From: Gammaproteobacteria bacterium
GTDB taxonomy: Bacteria; Pseudomonadota; Gammaproteobacteria; Pseudomonadales; Azotimanducaceae
Assembly (NCBI GenBank): GCA_009843635.1
Contig: VYDB01000007.1
Location: 1-59,033 of the forward strand
Direction: 5' to 3'
DNA: 59,033 nucleotides
Shown here: piece by piece, positions 9,125 through 17,385 of the stretch
How the letters are laid out: each line of letters starts with the position of its first letter
Numbering within the stretch: position 1 is the first letter of the stretch
Notes under the pieces: generated by a model
What the model saw: the letters and a program-made list of their open reading frames with translations, nothing else
What the model was told of the DNA's origin: nothing
Databases searched by the model: none
Position numbers and translations under genes: made by a program

Positions 9125-11155
9125 CTACACCAGTAGCGGGGCAATCACCAGCGAGACGATCGCCATCACGTTGATGAGGATGTTCATGCTCGGCCCGGAG
9201 GTGTCCTTGAACGGATCGCCCACCGTGTCGCCGACCACCGTGGCGGCGTGAACGTCGGAGCCCTTGCCGCCCAGGTTGCCCTTCTCGACGTACTTCTTGG
9301 CGTTGTCCCAAGCGCCGCCGGCGTTGGCCATGGTCAGCGCCAGCAGCACGCAGCCGAGCAGCCCGCCGCCCAAGGCGCCGCCCAAGGCTTCCGGCCCGAT
9401 GCCGAAGCCCACCACCGGCGGCACAGCGACGGCGATGGCGCCGGGCAGCAGCATGCGCTTCAAGGCCGCCGAGGTGGCGATGTCCACGCACTTCTCGTTG
9501 TCCGGCTCCGCCTTGCCCTCCAAGAGGCCGGGGATTTCGCGGAATTGGCGGCGAATCTCCTGGATCATGTCCATGGCCGCCTCGCCCACGGAGGTCATGG
9601 TGATGCTGGCGATGAGGAACGGCGTCAGGCCACCGATGAACAGGCCCACCAGCACGTCCGGGTTGCCGAGGTGCAGCACGAAGTCACCGCCGGTGGCGAA
9701 CTGGATGGTCTCCACGTAGGCGGCGATGATGGCCAGCGCCGCCAGCGCTGCGGCGCCGATGGCGAAGCCCTTGCCCATGGCCGCGGTGGTGTTGCCGAGC
9801 TCATCGAGCGAGTCGGTGATCTTGCGGGTCTCCTCGCCGAGGCCGCCCATTTCGGCGATGCCGCCAGCGTTGTCGGCCACGGGCCCGTAGGCGTCCACCG
9901 CCATGGTCATGCCCACCGTCGCCAGCAGGCCCACGGCGGCGATGCCGACGCCGTACAGCCCGGCCAGGGTGGTGGAGACGAAGATGATGGCGCAGATGGT
10001 GAGCAGGGGAATCACCACCGACTGCATGCCCACCGCCAGCCCGGTGATCATCACGGTGGCCGAGCCGGTCTCGCCGGCGTGGGCGATGCGCATCACCGGC
10101 TTGGAGGAGGTGTAGTACTCGGTCACCAGGCCGATGACGATGCCGCCGACGGAGCCGAACACCAGCGACCACCAGATGTTGCTGGATAGGCCAATCTCCT
10201 GAACCACGAAGTAGGAGGCGGCGATGAACAGTGCCGGCGTCGCCATCATGCCGATGCGCAGCGCCAGCGCCGGCGCGGAGCTCGACCGCGAGCGCACGAT
10301 GCCGATGCCGATGATCGAGCAGATCAACCCGGTCGAGGCCATTGCCAAGGGCAGGAACATCAGCGCCGCCCGGCCCTCTTCGCCCATGCCCGGCGCCAAG
10401 CGGTCCAAAGCGGTCATGGCGAGGGTGGAGGCGATGGCGATGGTGGCGATCATGGATCCGCAGTAGGACTCGAATATGTCCGAGCCCATGCCGGCCACGT
10501 CGCCCACGTTGTCGCCCACGTTGTCGGCGATCACCCCGGGATTGCGCGGGTCGTCCTCGGGAATGCCGGCCTCGACCTTGCCCACTAGGTCAGCGCCCAC
10601 GTCGGCGCTCTTGGTGTAGATGCCGCCGCCGACCCGGGAGAACAGCGCCACGATGGAGGCGCCCATGCCGAAGCCGTGGATGTCGTGCGCCGTTTCCGGG
10701 TCGCCGCCGAAGAAGTAGTAAACGAGCCCCAAGCCCATCAGCCCCAGCGAAGCCACCGCCAGCCCCATGATGGAGCCGCCGAAAAAGGCCACCGACAGCG
10801 CCGCCGCCGGGCCGTCCGTGTGCGCCGCGGTGGTGGTGCGCACGTTGGCCTTGGTGGCCGTGTACATGCCGATCCACCCAGCCCCCGCCGACGACAGGGC
10901 GCCGGCGATGAAGGCCCAGATCGTCCCCGTGCCAAGCCCGGAGAAGAACAGCAGCACCAACAGCGCCAAGGCGAACAGCGCCAGCATGCTGTATTCCCGA
11001 CGCATGAACACCATGGCCCCGGAATGGATGGCGTCGGCAATCTTCTTGATGGCCTCGTCGCCCTCGTCGTAGCGCTTGACCAACGCATAGATGATGAATG
11101 CGGCGATCAGCCCAACCGCCCCCAAAAGCGGGGGCACTAGGGTAAGTTCAGTCAT
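9125..11155 (-). CDS. hppA: membrane pyrophosphatase, ion-translocating, with K+-dependent signature
   Basis: The 676-residue protein hydrolyses pyrophosphate and pumps H+ (or Na+) across the inner membrane through about 16 helices. The active-site motif [11 protein letters not shown] spans residues 185-195, followed by [19 protein letters not shown]. At 454-459 the sequence is GNTTAA; K+-insensitive enzymes have Lys at the first Ala, so this looks like the K+-dependent class. The ATG at 11155 is chosen over one 54 bases upstream because it has an AGGA site and gives the family start MTELTLVPP. Its 3' end faces the pfp gene 13 bases away. Confidence 0.95.
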   Translation of the reverse strand: MTELTLVPPLLGAVGLIAAFIIYALVKRYDEGDEAIKKIADAIHSGAMVFMRREYSMLALFALALLVLLFFSGLGTGTIWAFIAGALSSAGAGWIGMYTATKANVRTTTAAHTDGPAAALSVAFFGGSIMGLAVASLGLMGLGLVYYFFGGDPETAHDIHGFGMGASIVALFSRVGGGIYTKSADVGADLVGKVEAGIPEDDPRNPGVIADNVGDNVGDVAGMGSDIFESYCGSMIATIAIASTLAMTALDRLAPGMGEEGRAALMFLPLAMASTGLICSIIGIGIVRSRSSSAPALALRIGMMATPALFIAASYFVVQEIGLSSNIWWSLVFGSVGGIVIGLVTEYYTSSKPVMRIAHAGETGSATVMITGLAVGMQSVVIPLLTICAIIFVSTTLAGLYGVGIAAVGLLATVGMTMAVDAYGPVADNAGGIAEMGGLGEETRKITDSLDELGNTTAAMGKGFAIGAAALAALAIIAAYVETIQFATGGDFVLHLGNPDVLVGLFIGGLTPFLIASITMTSVGEAAMDMIQEIRRQFREIPGLLEGKAEPDNEKCVDIATSAALKRMLLPGAIAVAVPPVVGFGIGPEALGGALGGGLLGCVLLALTMANAGGAWDNAKKYVEKGNLGGKGSDVHAATVVGDTVGDPFKDTSGPSMNILINVMAIVSLVIAPLLV

Positions 11156-11296
11156 TGGCTGTCCTGTCGTTTGTGGTCTTAGGGAGTTTTTTTGAAAGTG
11201 GCGCCGCATCAGCGGGGCACGGGCGGCGCGTATAATAGCAGCGTCAGCGCAAAAGGCACCTGCGTTCCCAATCGGCAGCCATCGCGCAGGCGTGGA
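11156..11296 (-). promoter_or_regulatory. hppA leader with possible extended -10 promoter
   Basis: On the minus strand TGC-TATTAT reads as an extended -10 (around 11231-11239), giving a leader of about 70 bases before hppA. No -35 is apparent. A 7-bp inverted repeat (GCGCCGC 11201-11207 with GCGGCGC 11223-11229) lies in that leader. The plus strand of the same site reads TATAAT, so direction is uncertain. Confidence 0.35.
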
Positions 11297-12586
11297 CTAC
11301 AACCGATCCTTGAGCTTGTAGTAGAGCATCCCCAGGGCAATCAACTGGTTTCCCAGCCAACGGGAGCCCGGCAGGCGCAGGTGCTTCATGCTGGCGAAGA
11401 GGTCGAACTTTTCCAGGGTGCCGCCCACCGCATCGGCAACGATCTCGCCCATGACGTGGGTCGAGTTCACGCCGTGGCCCGAGTAGCCCTGGCAGTAGTA
11501 GATGTTGCCGTCGATGCGGCCCACCGCCGGGATGCGGTTCGGCACGATGCCGATCATGCCGCCCCATTGGAAGTCGATGCGCACGTCCTGGAGTTCGGGA
11601 TAGACCTTGAGCATGCGCGGCAGGATGTACGCCTTGATGTCGGCCGGGTCGCGGCCGGAGTAGTTGCAGGCGCCGCCGTACAGCAGGCGCCTGTCTGCGG
11701 AAAGCCGGTGGTAGTCAACCACCTCGTTTAGGTCGCACACGGCCACGTCCGCCGGATTGATGCGCTCCACCACCGCTTCGTCGAGGGGCTCGGTGCCGAT
11801 GATGTAGCTGCCCGCCGGGAAGATCAGCCCGGAGAGGTGCCTCTGCTCAAGCCGGCTGTAGGCGTTGCCGGCCAGCACCACCGCATCGGCCTGCACGGAC
11901 CCCGTCTCCGTGATCACGCGGGGCCGAGGGCCGTGCTCGATGTCCACAACCGGTGACTGCTCGAAAATGCGGGCGCCTAGGGCCGCCGCCGCCCGCGCCT
12001 CGCCGATGCAGAGGTTCAGCGGATGGAGGTGGCCATCCCGGTAGCAGGCAAAGGCGCCCAGGTAGGCATCCGTGCCCAGCATCTCCCTGGTCTTGTGCCG
12101 ATCCCACACCTCGTAGCGATAGGGGAAGTTGCGGCGGGCGCGGTCCTCGGCGTACGCCTCGATTTCCGCGACCTGCCTGGCCTTGAGCGCCACGTCAACG
12201 AAACCGGGTTTCAGGTCGCAGTCGATGGCGTACTTCTCGACCCGCTCGTAGATGATCTCGTGGCCCCGCCAGCCGAGGTTCCACAGGGTGTCATCGGTGC
12301 CCGGGCCGTGTTTCTTGACGATCTTCTCGTGCCCGTTCATGCCGTTGATGAGCTGTCCGCCGTTGCGACCCGACGCGCCCCAGCCGACCCGGTTGGCTTC
12401 CACCAACGCCACGGAGTAACCCCGTTCCGCCAGCGTCAACGTGGTGGCGACGCCGGTGAACCCGGCCCCGACCACGCAGACATCGGCGCTGACGTTGCCC
12501 TGAAGCGCCGGGTAGTCGGTCACTTCGTTCACGGTCGCGGCATAGTAGGAGCCGGTGTGCTCCTGCTGGCGGTTTTTCGCGTCCAT
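11297..12586 (-). CDS. FAD-dependent amine/amino-acid oxidoreductase (DadA/PuuB-like)
   Basis: This 429-residue flavoprotein belongs to the DAO family, closest in pattern to gamma-glutamylputrescine oxidase (PuuB). It has the dinucleotide loop VVGAGFTGVATTLTLAERG near residue 40, then GASGRNGGQLINGMNGHE near residue 70. A C-terminal YSGHGVNSTHVMGE segment is typical of the flavin site. No signal peptide is present, so it is cytoplasmic. The likely reaction is oxidative deamination of an amine or amino acid; the exact substrate cannot be read from sequence. Neighbouring flavoproteins and an AraC regulator upstream on the same strand support a catabolic role. Confidence 0.82.
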   Translation of the reverse strand: MDAKNRQQEHTGSYYAATVNEVTDYPALQGNVSADVCVVGAGFTGVATTLTLAERGYSVALVEANRVGWGASGRNGGQLINGMNGHEKIVKKHGPGTDDTLWNLGWRGHEIIYERVEKYAIDCDLKPGFVDVALKARQVAEIEAYAEDRARRNFPYRYEVWDRHKTREMLGTDAYLGAFACYRDGHLHPLNLCIGEARAAAALGARIFEQSPVVDIEHGPRPRVITETGSVQADAVVLAGNAYSRLEQRHLSGLIFPAGSYIIGTEPLDEAVVERINPADVAVCDLNEVVDYHRLSADRRLLYGGACNYSGRDPADIKAYILPRMLKVYPELQDVRIDFQWGGMIGIVPNRIPAVGRIDGNIYYCQGYSGHGVNSTHVMGEIVADAVGGTLEKFDLFASMKHLRLPGSRWLGNQLIALGMLYYKLKDRL

Positions 12587-12620
12587 GCTGTGACCTAGGG
12601 CGGGTTGCCTGACACCGTTT

Positions 12621-12750
12621 CATGCGAGGGGCGTTGGGAACCCCAGCCCCGCAAGCCAGTTGCGGGGCGTCGCCGCCTGCCGAAGCGATGCTTCGGCTTG
12701 GGCTGCGCCCGACCGGTGGCGACCCCTCGCGCTCCCCGGCTGAGGGCTCC
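12621..12750. repeat. intergenic palindromic element related to the insert at 18526-18570
   Basis: This gap between two minus-strand genes starts with ATGCGAGGGG and ends with CCCCTCGCGCTCCCC then GGCTGAGGGCTCC, which match the ends of the element found inside the CrtI-like gene at 18526-18570. Between them lie about 90 extra bases with nested dyads, including a perfect 8-bp stem GCCGAAGC/GCTTCGGC with a 3-base loop (12679-12697). It reaches within a few bases of the stop codon of the membrane-protein gene and could form strong structure in the transcript. Confidence 0.6.
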
Positions 12751-12752
12751 CC

Positions 12753-13613
12753 TCATGCGTGCACCACCGCCACTTCTTCTTCGAGCATTTCCTTGCGCCA
12801 CTCGCTCAAGTTCATGTCGATGGCCATGAACCCGCCAATCCAGAGGATCTCGTCCCATAGGTACAGCCAGTGGGAGAGCGTTGCCCAGTACACGCCGACC
12901 CCGAGAATGGAGAGGTAGAGGAGGCTCTTCCCCCACTTGGCCGTTTGCATCAGCGCTCCGCCGGTCACGCCCCGATCCTGCAGGCGCACCACCAATTCGA
13001 TGGCGAGCAGCGCCAGCAGCCAGGCGACTCCCTCATAGATATCCGCCCAGGCTAGTTGCCGCTCTAGGCGGAGCCCAGCCATGTCGCTCACCACCGGGTC
13101 GTCGCCCACTCGGTAGAACTGGGTAGCGCTCGACAGCCCGCCGCAGGTCTCCTGGGTGATGTCCGTATATTCCAGGTTGTACACGTAGGAAAGGTCTTGG
13201 TCGGCCAGGTCGCACAGGTGGGTTGCGTCCTCGACCGGCACGGTTGGCTGCAGGGTGATGACCGCGTTGCCGTAGGCGTAGATGGTGTGGGCGATCATCA
13301 CGAAGCAAACTAGGCGCACACCGTGCAGGAGCCGCGCCACCCAGCCTTTCAGCGCTTCATCGCTGAGCGCGTAGGTTTCCAGTTCGAACATGAACAGCAG
13401 GATGAACCAGGCCGCTTCGTCCATGGTGACGGCAAAGTTGCTGGTCCACTGGAGGAAGGTGGATTCGGCCGTGAGGGTATGGGCACCCCTGATCACGTCC
13501 TCAGCGATGTAGTAGCCAAAATTGACCAGCAGAAGCGTATAGACCGTCCACTTGACGGCCTGATGAATTCGGTGCAACCGCAGATCAGCCGCGCTAGTGG
13601 TGTCTGGGCTCAC
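12753..13613 (-). CDS. integral membrane protein of unknown function
   Basis: I do not recognise this 286-residue protein. It has about six hydrophobic stretches: WTVYTLLLVNFGYYIAED, EAAWFILLFMFELE, LLHGVRLVCFVMIAHTIY, IYEGVAWLLALLAIELVV, SLLYLSILGVGVYWATL and WLYLWDEILWIGGFMAID. Between the third and fourth is a roughly 80-residue soluble loop with two cysteines. The start is GTG, one base after the AraC-gene stop (TGAcGTG), so translation is probably coupled. It may be a sensor, transporter or stress protein controlled together with that regulator. Confidence 0.7.
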   Translation of the reverse strand: MSPDTTSAADLRLHRIHQAVKWTVYTLLLVNFGYYIAEDVIRGAHTLTAESTFLQWTSNFAVTMDEAAWFILLFMFELETYALSDEALKGWVARLLHGVRLVCFVMIAHTIYAYGNAVITLQPTVPVEDATHLCDLADQDLSYVYNLEYTDITQETCGGLSSATQFYRVGDDPVVSDMAGLRLERQLAWADIYEGVAWLLALLAIELVVRLQDRGVTGGALMQTAKWGKSLLYLSILGVGVYWATLSHWLYLWDEILWIGGFMAIDMNLSEWRKEMLEEEVAVVHA

Positions 13614-13614
13614 G

Positions 13615-14409
13615 TCAATGGGTTTGGCGCAGAAGCCGTCGGCGGTACTGCGCGGGCGCCTCGCCGACTGCCTTCTTGAAGGCTGTATAGAACGCGGAAT
13701 TGGAGTTGAACCCTACGGAGAACGCGATGTTCAGCACCGAGTCGCCGTGGCCGCCGAGTTCCGAGAGCAGCTCCTTGGCGCGGCCGATGCGGTAACTGTT
13801 GACGTAGTCGAAGAAACTCCTGCCGAAACCGGAATTGATCACCTGTGAGAGGTGGTTCACCGAGCAACCCACGGCTTTCGCGAGTTCGGGCAGGGTCAAG
13901 TCGGATCGCAGATAGAGTCGTTCCGACTGCATCAGGCGTTCCAACTTCATCTTGTAGCGGGCCAGTTGGTCATTGGTCAGCCCCGACTTCGCGTATTTCG
14001 GGCTCTGTGCCCGCTGCGCCGCTAAGCTCGCGACAGGGGCCACCTGCGCGGCGGCGGGAACCTCGTAGTAGTCGATGATGGTCAATGCGGAATTGCCGCG
14101 CAGCGTCATGAACTCGGCGCCTTGAATGCAGCCCTCGGACGCGCCGGAGCGTGACGCCCCAGGGGGACGCATCCGGTACTGAAAGGCGATGGTGTGGCTG
14201 CCTTCCAGAATGTCGCCGACCAACTCGTAGCGGTGCCGATGGCCGGCGAAGAAGTCGTGCAGTTCGATTATCAATTCGTCGCGCGAACTCTGCTCGTTGT
14301 CGGGAACGTCGAGGTAGGTGCCATCCGCCGCCAAATGCCCCGCCACGGCCTCAGGATCCTTGTGGTTCCAAGCATCGAAGTAGCTCTGCACGAATTCAGC
14401 GGTGCGCAT
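13615..14409 (-). CDS. AraC-family transcriptional regulator with SnoaL/NTF2-like N-terminal domain
   Basis: The 264-residue protein has two parts. Residues 1 to about 125 resemble the SnoaL/NTF2-like alpha+beta barrel (FVQSYFDAWNHKDPEAVAGHL, then HFxYR-type strands), a fold that often binds small ligands. The C-terminal 110 residues are an AraC helix-turn-helix pair: LTLPELAKAVGCSVNHLSQV and VLNIAFSVGFNSNSAFYTAFKK. The ATG at 14409 is chosen because GGGAGGTG precedes it; an upstream in-frame start adds 12 residues without a site. It is coupled to the membrane-protein gene downstream and probably controls nearby oxidoreductase genes. Confidence 0.85.
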   Translation of the reverse strand: MRTAEFVQSYFDAWNHKDPEAVAGHLAADGTYLDVPDNEQSSRDELIIELHDFFAGHRHRYELVGDILEGSHTIAFQYRMRPPGASRSGASEGCIQGAEFMTLRGNSALTIIDYYEVPAAAQVAPVASLAAQRAQSPKYAKSGLTNDQLARYKMKLERLMQSERLYLRSDLTLPELAKAVGCSVNHLSQVINSGFGRSFFDYVNSYRIGRAKELLSELGGHGDSVLNIAFSVGFNSNSAFYTAFKKAVGEAPAQYRRRLLRQTH

Positions 14410-14462
14410 CGGCAACACCTCCCTTAAGGCGTTGTCTATACCCACGGTCGCGGAATGTCAAT

Positions 14463-14520
14463 GCGAACCTTGGCCCTTGGGGCCAAGGTTCGTTTGGAGT
14501 TTCGCTGGCGCGAAACTCCG
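14463..14520 (+). repeat. two-hairpin dispersed repeat, copy 1
   Basis: Two hairpins lie side by side. The first has a 13-bp perfect stem (14464-14476 with 14480-14492, loop TTG). The second has arms GGAGTTTCGC (14496-14505) and GCGAAACTCC (14510-14519) around a TGGC loop. The second hairpin recurs at 29.8 kb and 48.9 kb. It lies between the GcvT-like and AraC genes. Confidence 0.85.
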
Positions 14521-14550
14521 CGTTTGCTGAGTTCGGGAGAGTCCAATGGC

Positions 14551-15747
14551 CTAGAAGTCGGGCGCGGGGGTGGCGCGGGCGCGGGCTGGGGTCCAGAAGG
14601 GCTTTTCCCGGCTGGTGCAACGGGCGACGCGGCTGTAGTGGCGCAGTTCCTTTTCGTAGTAGATCTCGGCCCACATTTCTCCGTTCAGGAATTTGGGTTC
14701 GATCATCGCCAGCGCGATGTTCGCCTTTGCGGCGGGTGACCACATGGCCGATGTCACGTAACCGATCTGTTTCGTGCAACGCCGGTTGCGGTAGATGTGG
14801 GAACCCTCCGCGGAACGGTTGCCCTCGATGTCCAGCCGGGCGAGGCGGTACTTCGGTCCTGCCTGCTGCTCCCTCAGCAACGCGCTGCGGCCGCTGAAGT
14901 GCGGTTTTCGGAAGTCAACCAGCCAGTCGAGGCTCAGTTCGAAAGGCGTCTGGTCGTGCTCGAAGTGGACCGTCTTCAGTGCTTCGTTGAATTCCATCGC
15001 CGGCATGATGAAGCCCGCTTCGAGCCGCGCCATGTTGGTCGCCGCCTCGCCGTAGGGCTGTATGCCGTAGGGTTCGCCCGCTTCATAGAGCGCGTCCCAT
15101 AAGTTCAAGGCATGCTCCGGCGACACCCAGAGCTCGTAGCCGAGATCGCCCGTGAACCCGGTTCGGGACACCATGAGGCTGCTGCCCCGCAAGTCGAAGT
15201 GCCGAATGTCAAACGGCCTTGCGGTTTCCACGCCGTCGAGGCCCATTCGTTTCAGCACTGCGCACGAGGTGGGGCCCTGCACCGCCAGTGCCGCCAGTTC
15301 ATCGCTCCAGTCGCTGATCGTGACGGCATCGAACCCGAAGGCGCTCTTGGCCAGCCAAGCGCCGCACGGGCTGCCGCAGGTCAGCATGAACCGATCTGCG
15401 CCGAGGCGGAAAATGGTGCCGTCGTCGATCAGCCGCCCTTCGTCGGTGCACCACAGGGTGTACCCAACCCGGTTCAGCCCGATCTTGCGAACGTCGCGGG
15501 TGACCATGCGGTTGAGCATGGCTTCGGCATCCGGCCCCTTGATCTCGTACTTTTGCATGGGGCTGATGTCGTAGGTCGCGACGCGGTTGCGCACGCAGAA
15601 GTACTCGTACTCCGCATCGTAGTAGTACTCGGCAAACTTGTAGCCGTTCCACGCTGACCAGGCCTCGCGCACGTTCAGCGCCTTAAGCCGCGGATGGAAG
15701 GGCGACAGCTTCGGCCGCTCGCCGGCGAAAGGATCTGGGACGTTCAT
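14551..15747 (-). CDS. aminomethyltransferase-fold (GcvT/DmdA-like) protein
   Basis: This 398-residue protein belongs to the folate-dependent GcvT superfamily, whose members move one-carbon units from glycine, sarcosine, dimethylglycine or dimethylsulfoniopropionate to tetrahydrofolate. Supporting patterns are YDISPMQKYEIKGPDAEAML, AVQGPTS, SRTGFTGDLGYELWV and EAGFIMPAMEF. It begins three bases after the stop of a CrtI-like flavoprotein gene and so is coupled to it. A glycine-cleavage role is unlikely, because gcvH and gcvP are absent; demethylation of a methylated amine or sulfonium compound is a reasonable guess. Confidence 0.83.
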   Translation of the reverse strand: MNVPDPFAGERPKLSPFHPRLKALNVREAWSAWNGYKFAEYYYDAEYEYFCVRNRVATYDISPMQKYEIKGPDAEAMLNRMVTRDVRKIGLNRVGYTLWCTDEGRLIDDGTIFRLGADRFMLTCGSPCGAWLAKSAFGFDAVTISDWSDELAALAVQGPTSCAVLKRMGLDGVETARPFDIRHFDLRGSSLMVSRTGFTGDLGYELWVSPEHALNLWDALYEAGEPYGIQPYGEAATNMARLEAGFIMPAMEFNEALKTVHFEHDQTPFELSLDWLVDFRKPHFSGRSALLREQQAGPKYRLARLDIEGNRSAEGSHIYRNRRCTKQIGYVTSAMWSPAAKANIALAMIEPKFLNGEMWAEIYYEKELRHYSRVARCTSREKPFWTPARARATPAPDF

Positions 15748-15750
15748 GGG

Positions 15751-17385
15751 CTATTCATCGAAAAAGTCGTCTTCCGGCACCGAATTCGGGCGCCGCAGGT
15801 CCAGCAGTATTTCCCGGGCCGCGTTGGCGCCGCAGGTGGCCGAGACGCCGCCGCCCGGGTGCGTGGAGGAACCGCACATGTATAGGTTCCTCACCGGCAT
15901 GCGGTACTGCCCGTAGCCGGGAAACGGGCGGTTGAAGAACAGTTGATCGAGCGTGAGTTCGCCCTGGAAGATGTTGCCCTCTGTCAGGCCGATCTCCTGT
16001 TCGATCTCGTGGGGGGTGCGCACCTCCATGTGCAAGATCAGGTCCTTGAAGCCGGGGCTGTAGCGCTCGATCTTGTTCACCACGGTCTGCCCGAACTGGT
16101 CGCGCTTCTCCGCTGTCCAGGGCCCGTCGGCGAGTTGCGGCGGGCAGTACTGGATGAAGTTCGACATCCAGTGCTGGCCCGGCGGCGCGACGGTGGGGTC
16201 CCAGGCCGATGGGATGACCGATTCGACGAACGGGTCGTCCGACCAGCGGCCCCGCTTCCAGCAGTCGTAGGCGCGCTCCAACGTCTCCATCGACCCGCTA
16301 AATGCCTGGCCGCCGCGATTGACGTACGGATTGTCGGGAACCCCGGTGAATTTCGGCAGTGCGGACAGGGCGATGTTGACCTTGCCCGATGAGCCGCGGA
16401 TCTTGAAATTGTCGGCCTTCTCCCGGATGCCGTCCGGCAGGTCGCTGGCATCCATGATGCGGGTGAAGGTGCGCTTCGCATCCAGGTTGGAAACCACGAT
16501 GCGAGCGCTCAGTTGGTCGCCGTTGTCGAGCACCACGCCGGTTGCCCTGCGGTTCTTCACCAGCACCTGCCGTACGCCGGCTTGGGTTCGGATCTCGCCG
16601 CCATGCTCGCGCACGGCGCCCGCCAAGGCGTTGGAAATCGCGCCCATGCCGCCCCGGGCGAGGCCCCAGGCGCCGATGTTGCCGTCAACATCGCCCATCA
16701 CGTGGTGCAGCAGAACGTAGGCGGAACCGGGCGAGCAGACGCCGAGCGCGGTGCCGATGATGCCGGGCGTCGCCATGGCGGCCTTGATTAGGTCGTTTTC
16801 GAAATAGTCGTCCAGGAACTCGGCGGCGCTCATGGTGAAAAAGCGGATGTATTCGTAGATCTGCGCCTCGCCCATCGACCAGAACTGCTTGGCCAGGAAC
16901 AGCAGCTCCGAGATGTCCCGCGGGCGCAGCCGTGCCGGGTCGGGCGGCGTGCGCAGCAGCGTCTTGCGGATGAGTTGGGAGTAGCGGGTGAGGTCCGCTT
17001 GGAAGCGGTGCATCGCATCGGCATCGTGGGGCGAGTGGCGCTTCAGTTCCAGGTAGGCCGCGGTCTCGTCGTGATAGGAGATGAGCCGTTCGTCGCCATC
17101 GCCGGAGTTCACGGTGCCCAGGTACGGCACTAAGATCAGGCCGTGCCGGCTCAGATTCAGGTCCCGGTGGATGGCTTGGCGCATCATGCTGCACATGTAG
17201 GAGCAGTTCGAGTAGGTAAAGCCCTCGTGCAATTCCCGGGATACCGCCGCGCCGCCGATGTAGTCGTTCTTCTCCAGCACCACCACCTTAAGGCCGGCCT
17301 TGGCGAGATAGGCGGCATTGGTCAGCCCGTTGTGGCCCGCGCCGATGACGATGGCGTCTAGTGCCGGCGACGACGAGACGCTCAT
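15751..17385 (-). CDS. FAD-dependent oxidoreductase, CrtI/PYROXD2-like (B)
   Basis: The 544-residue protein has an N-terminal FAD loop, DAIVIGAGHNGLTNAAYLAKAG (about residues 9-30), then VVVLEKNDYIGGAA. The C-terminal flavin motif is LYMCGSSTHPGGGVSATCG followed by NAAREIL. These are features of phytoene-desaturase-like oxidoreductases such as PYROXD2. The ATG at 17385 overlaps the stop of the preceding gene by four bases (ATGA). No carotenoid genes are nearby, so a carotenoid role is doubtful; oxidation of an amine or other small substrate fits the neighbourhood better. Confidence 0.85.
   Translation of the reverse strand: MSVSSSPALDAIVIGAGHNGLTNAAYLAKAGLKVVVLEKNDYIGGAAVSRELHEGFTYSNCSYMCSMMRQAIHRDLNLSRHGLILVPYLGTVNSGDGDERLISYHDETAAYLELKRHSPHDADAMHRFQADLTRYSQLIRKTLLRTPPDPARLRPRDISELLFLAKQFWSMGEAQIYEYIRFFTMSAAEFLDDYFENDLIKAAMATPGIIGTALGVCSPGSAYVLLHHVMGDVDGNIGAWGLARGGMGAISNALAGAVREHGGEIRTQAGVRQVLVKNRRATGVVLDNGDQLSARIVVSNLDAKRTFTRIMDASDLPDGIREKADNFKIRGSSGKVNIALSALPKFTGVPDNPYVNRGGQAFSGSMETLERAYDCWKRGRWSDDPFVESVIPSAWDPTVAPPGQHWMSNFIQYCPPQLADGPWTAEKRDQFGQTVVNKIERYSPGFKDLILHMEVRTPHEIEQEIGLTEGNIFQGELTLDQLFFNRPFPGYGQYRMPVRNLYMCGSSTHPGGGVSATCGANAAREILLDLRRPNSVPEDDFFDE

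Noticed and set aside
11231-11236. TATAAT on the plus strand
   Set aside because: No plus-strand gene follows; the minus-strand reading as part of the hppA promoter is more sensible.
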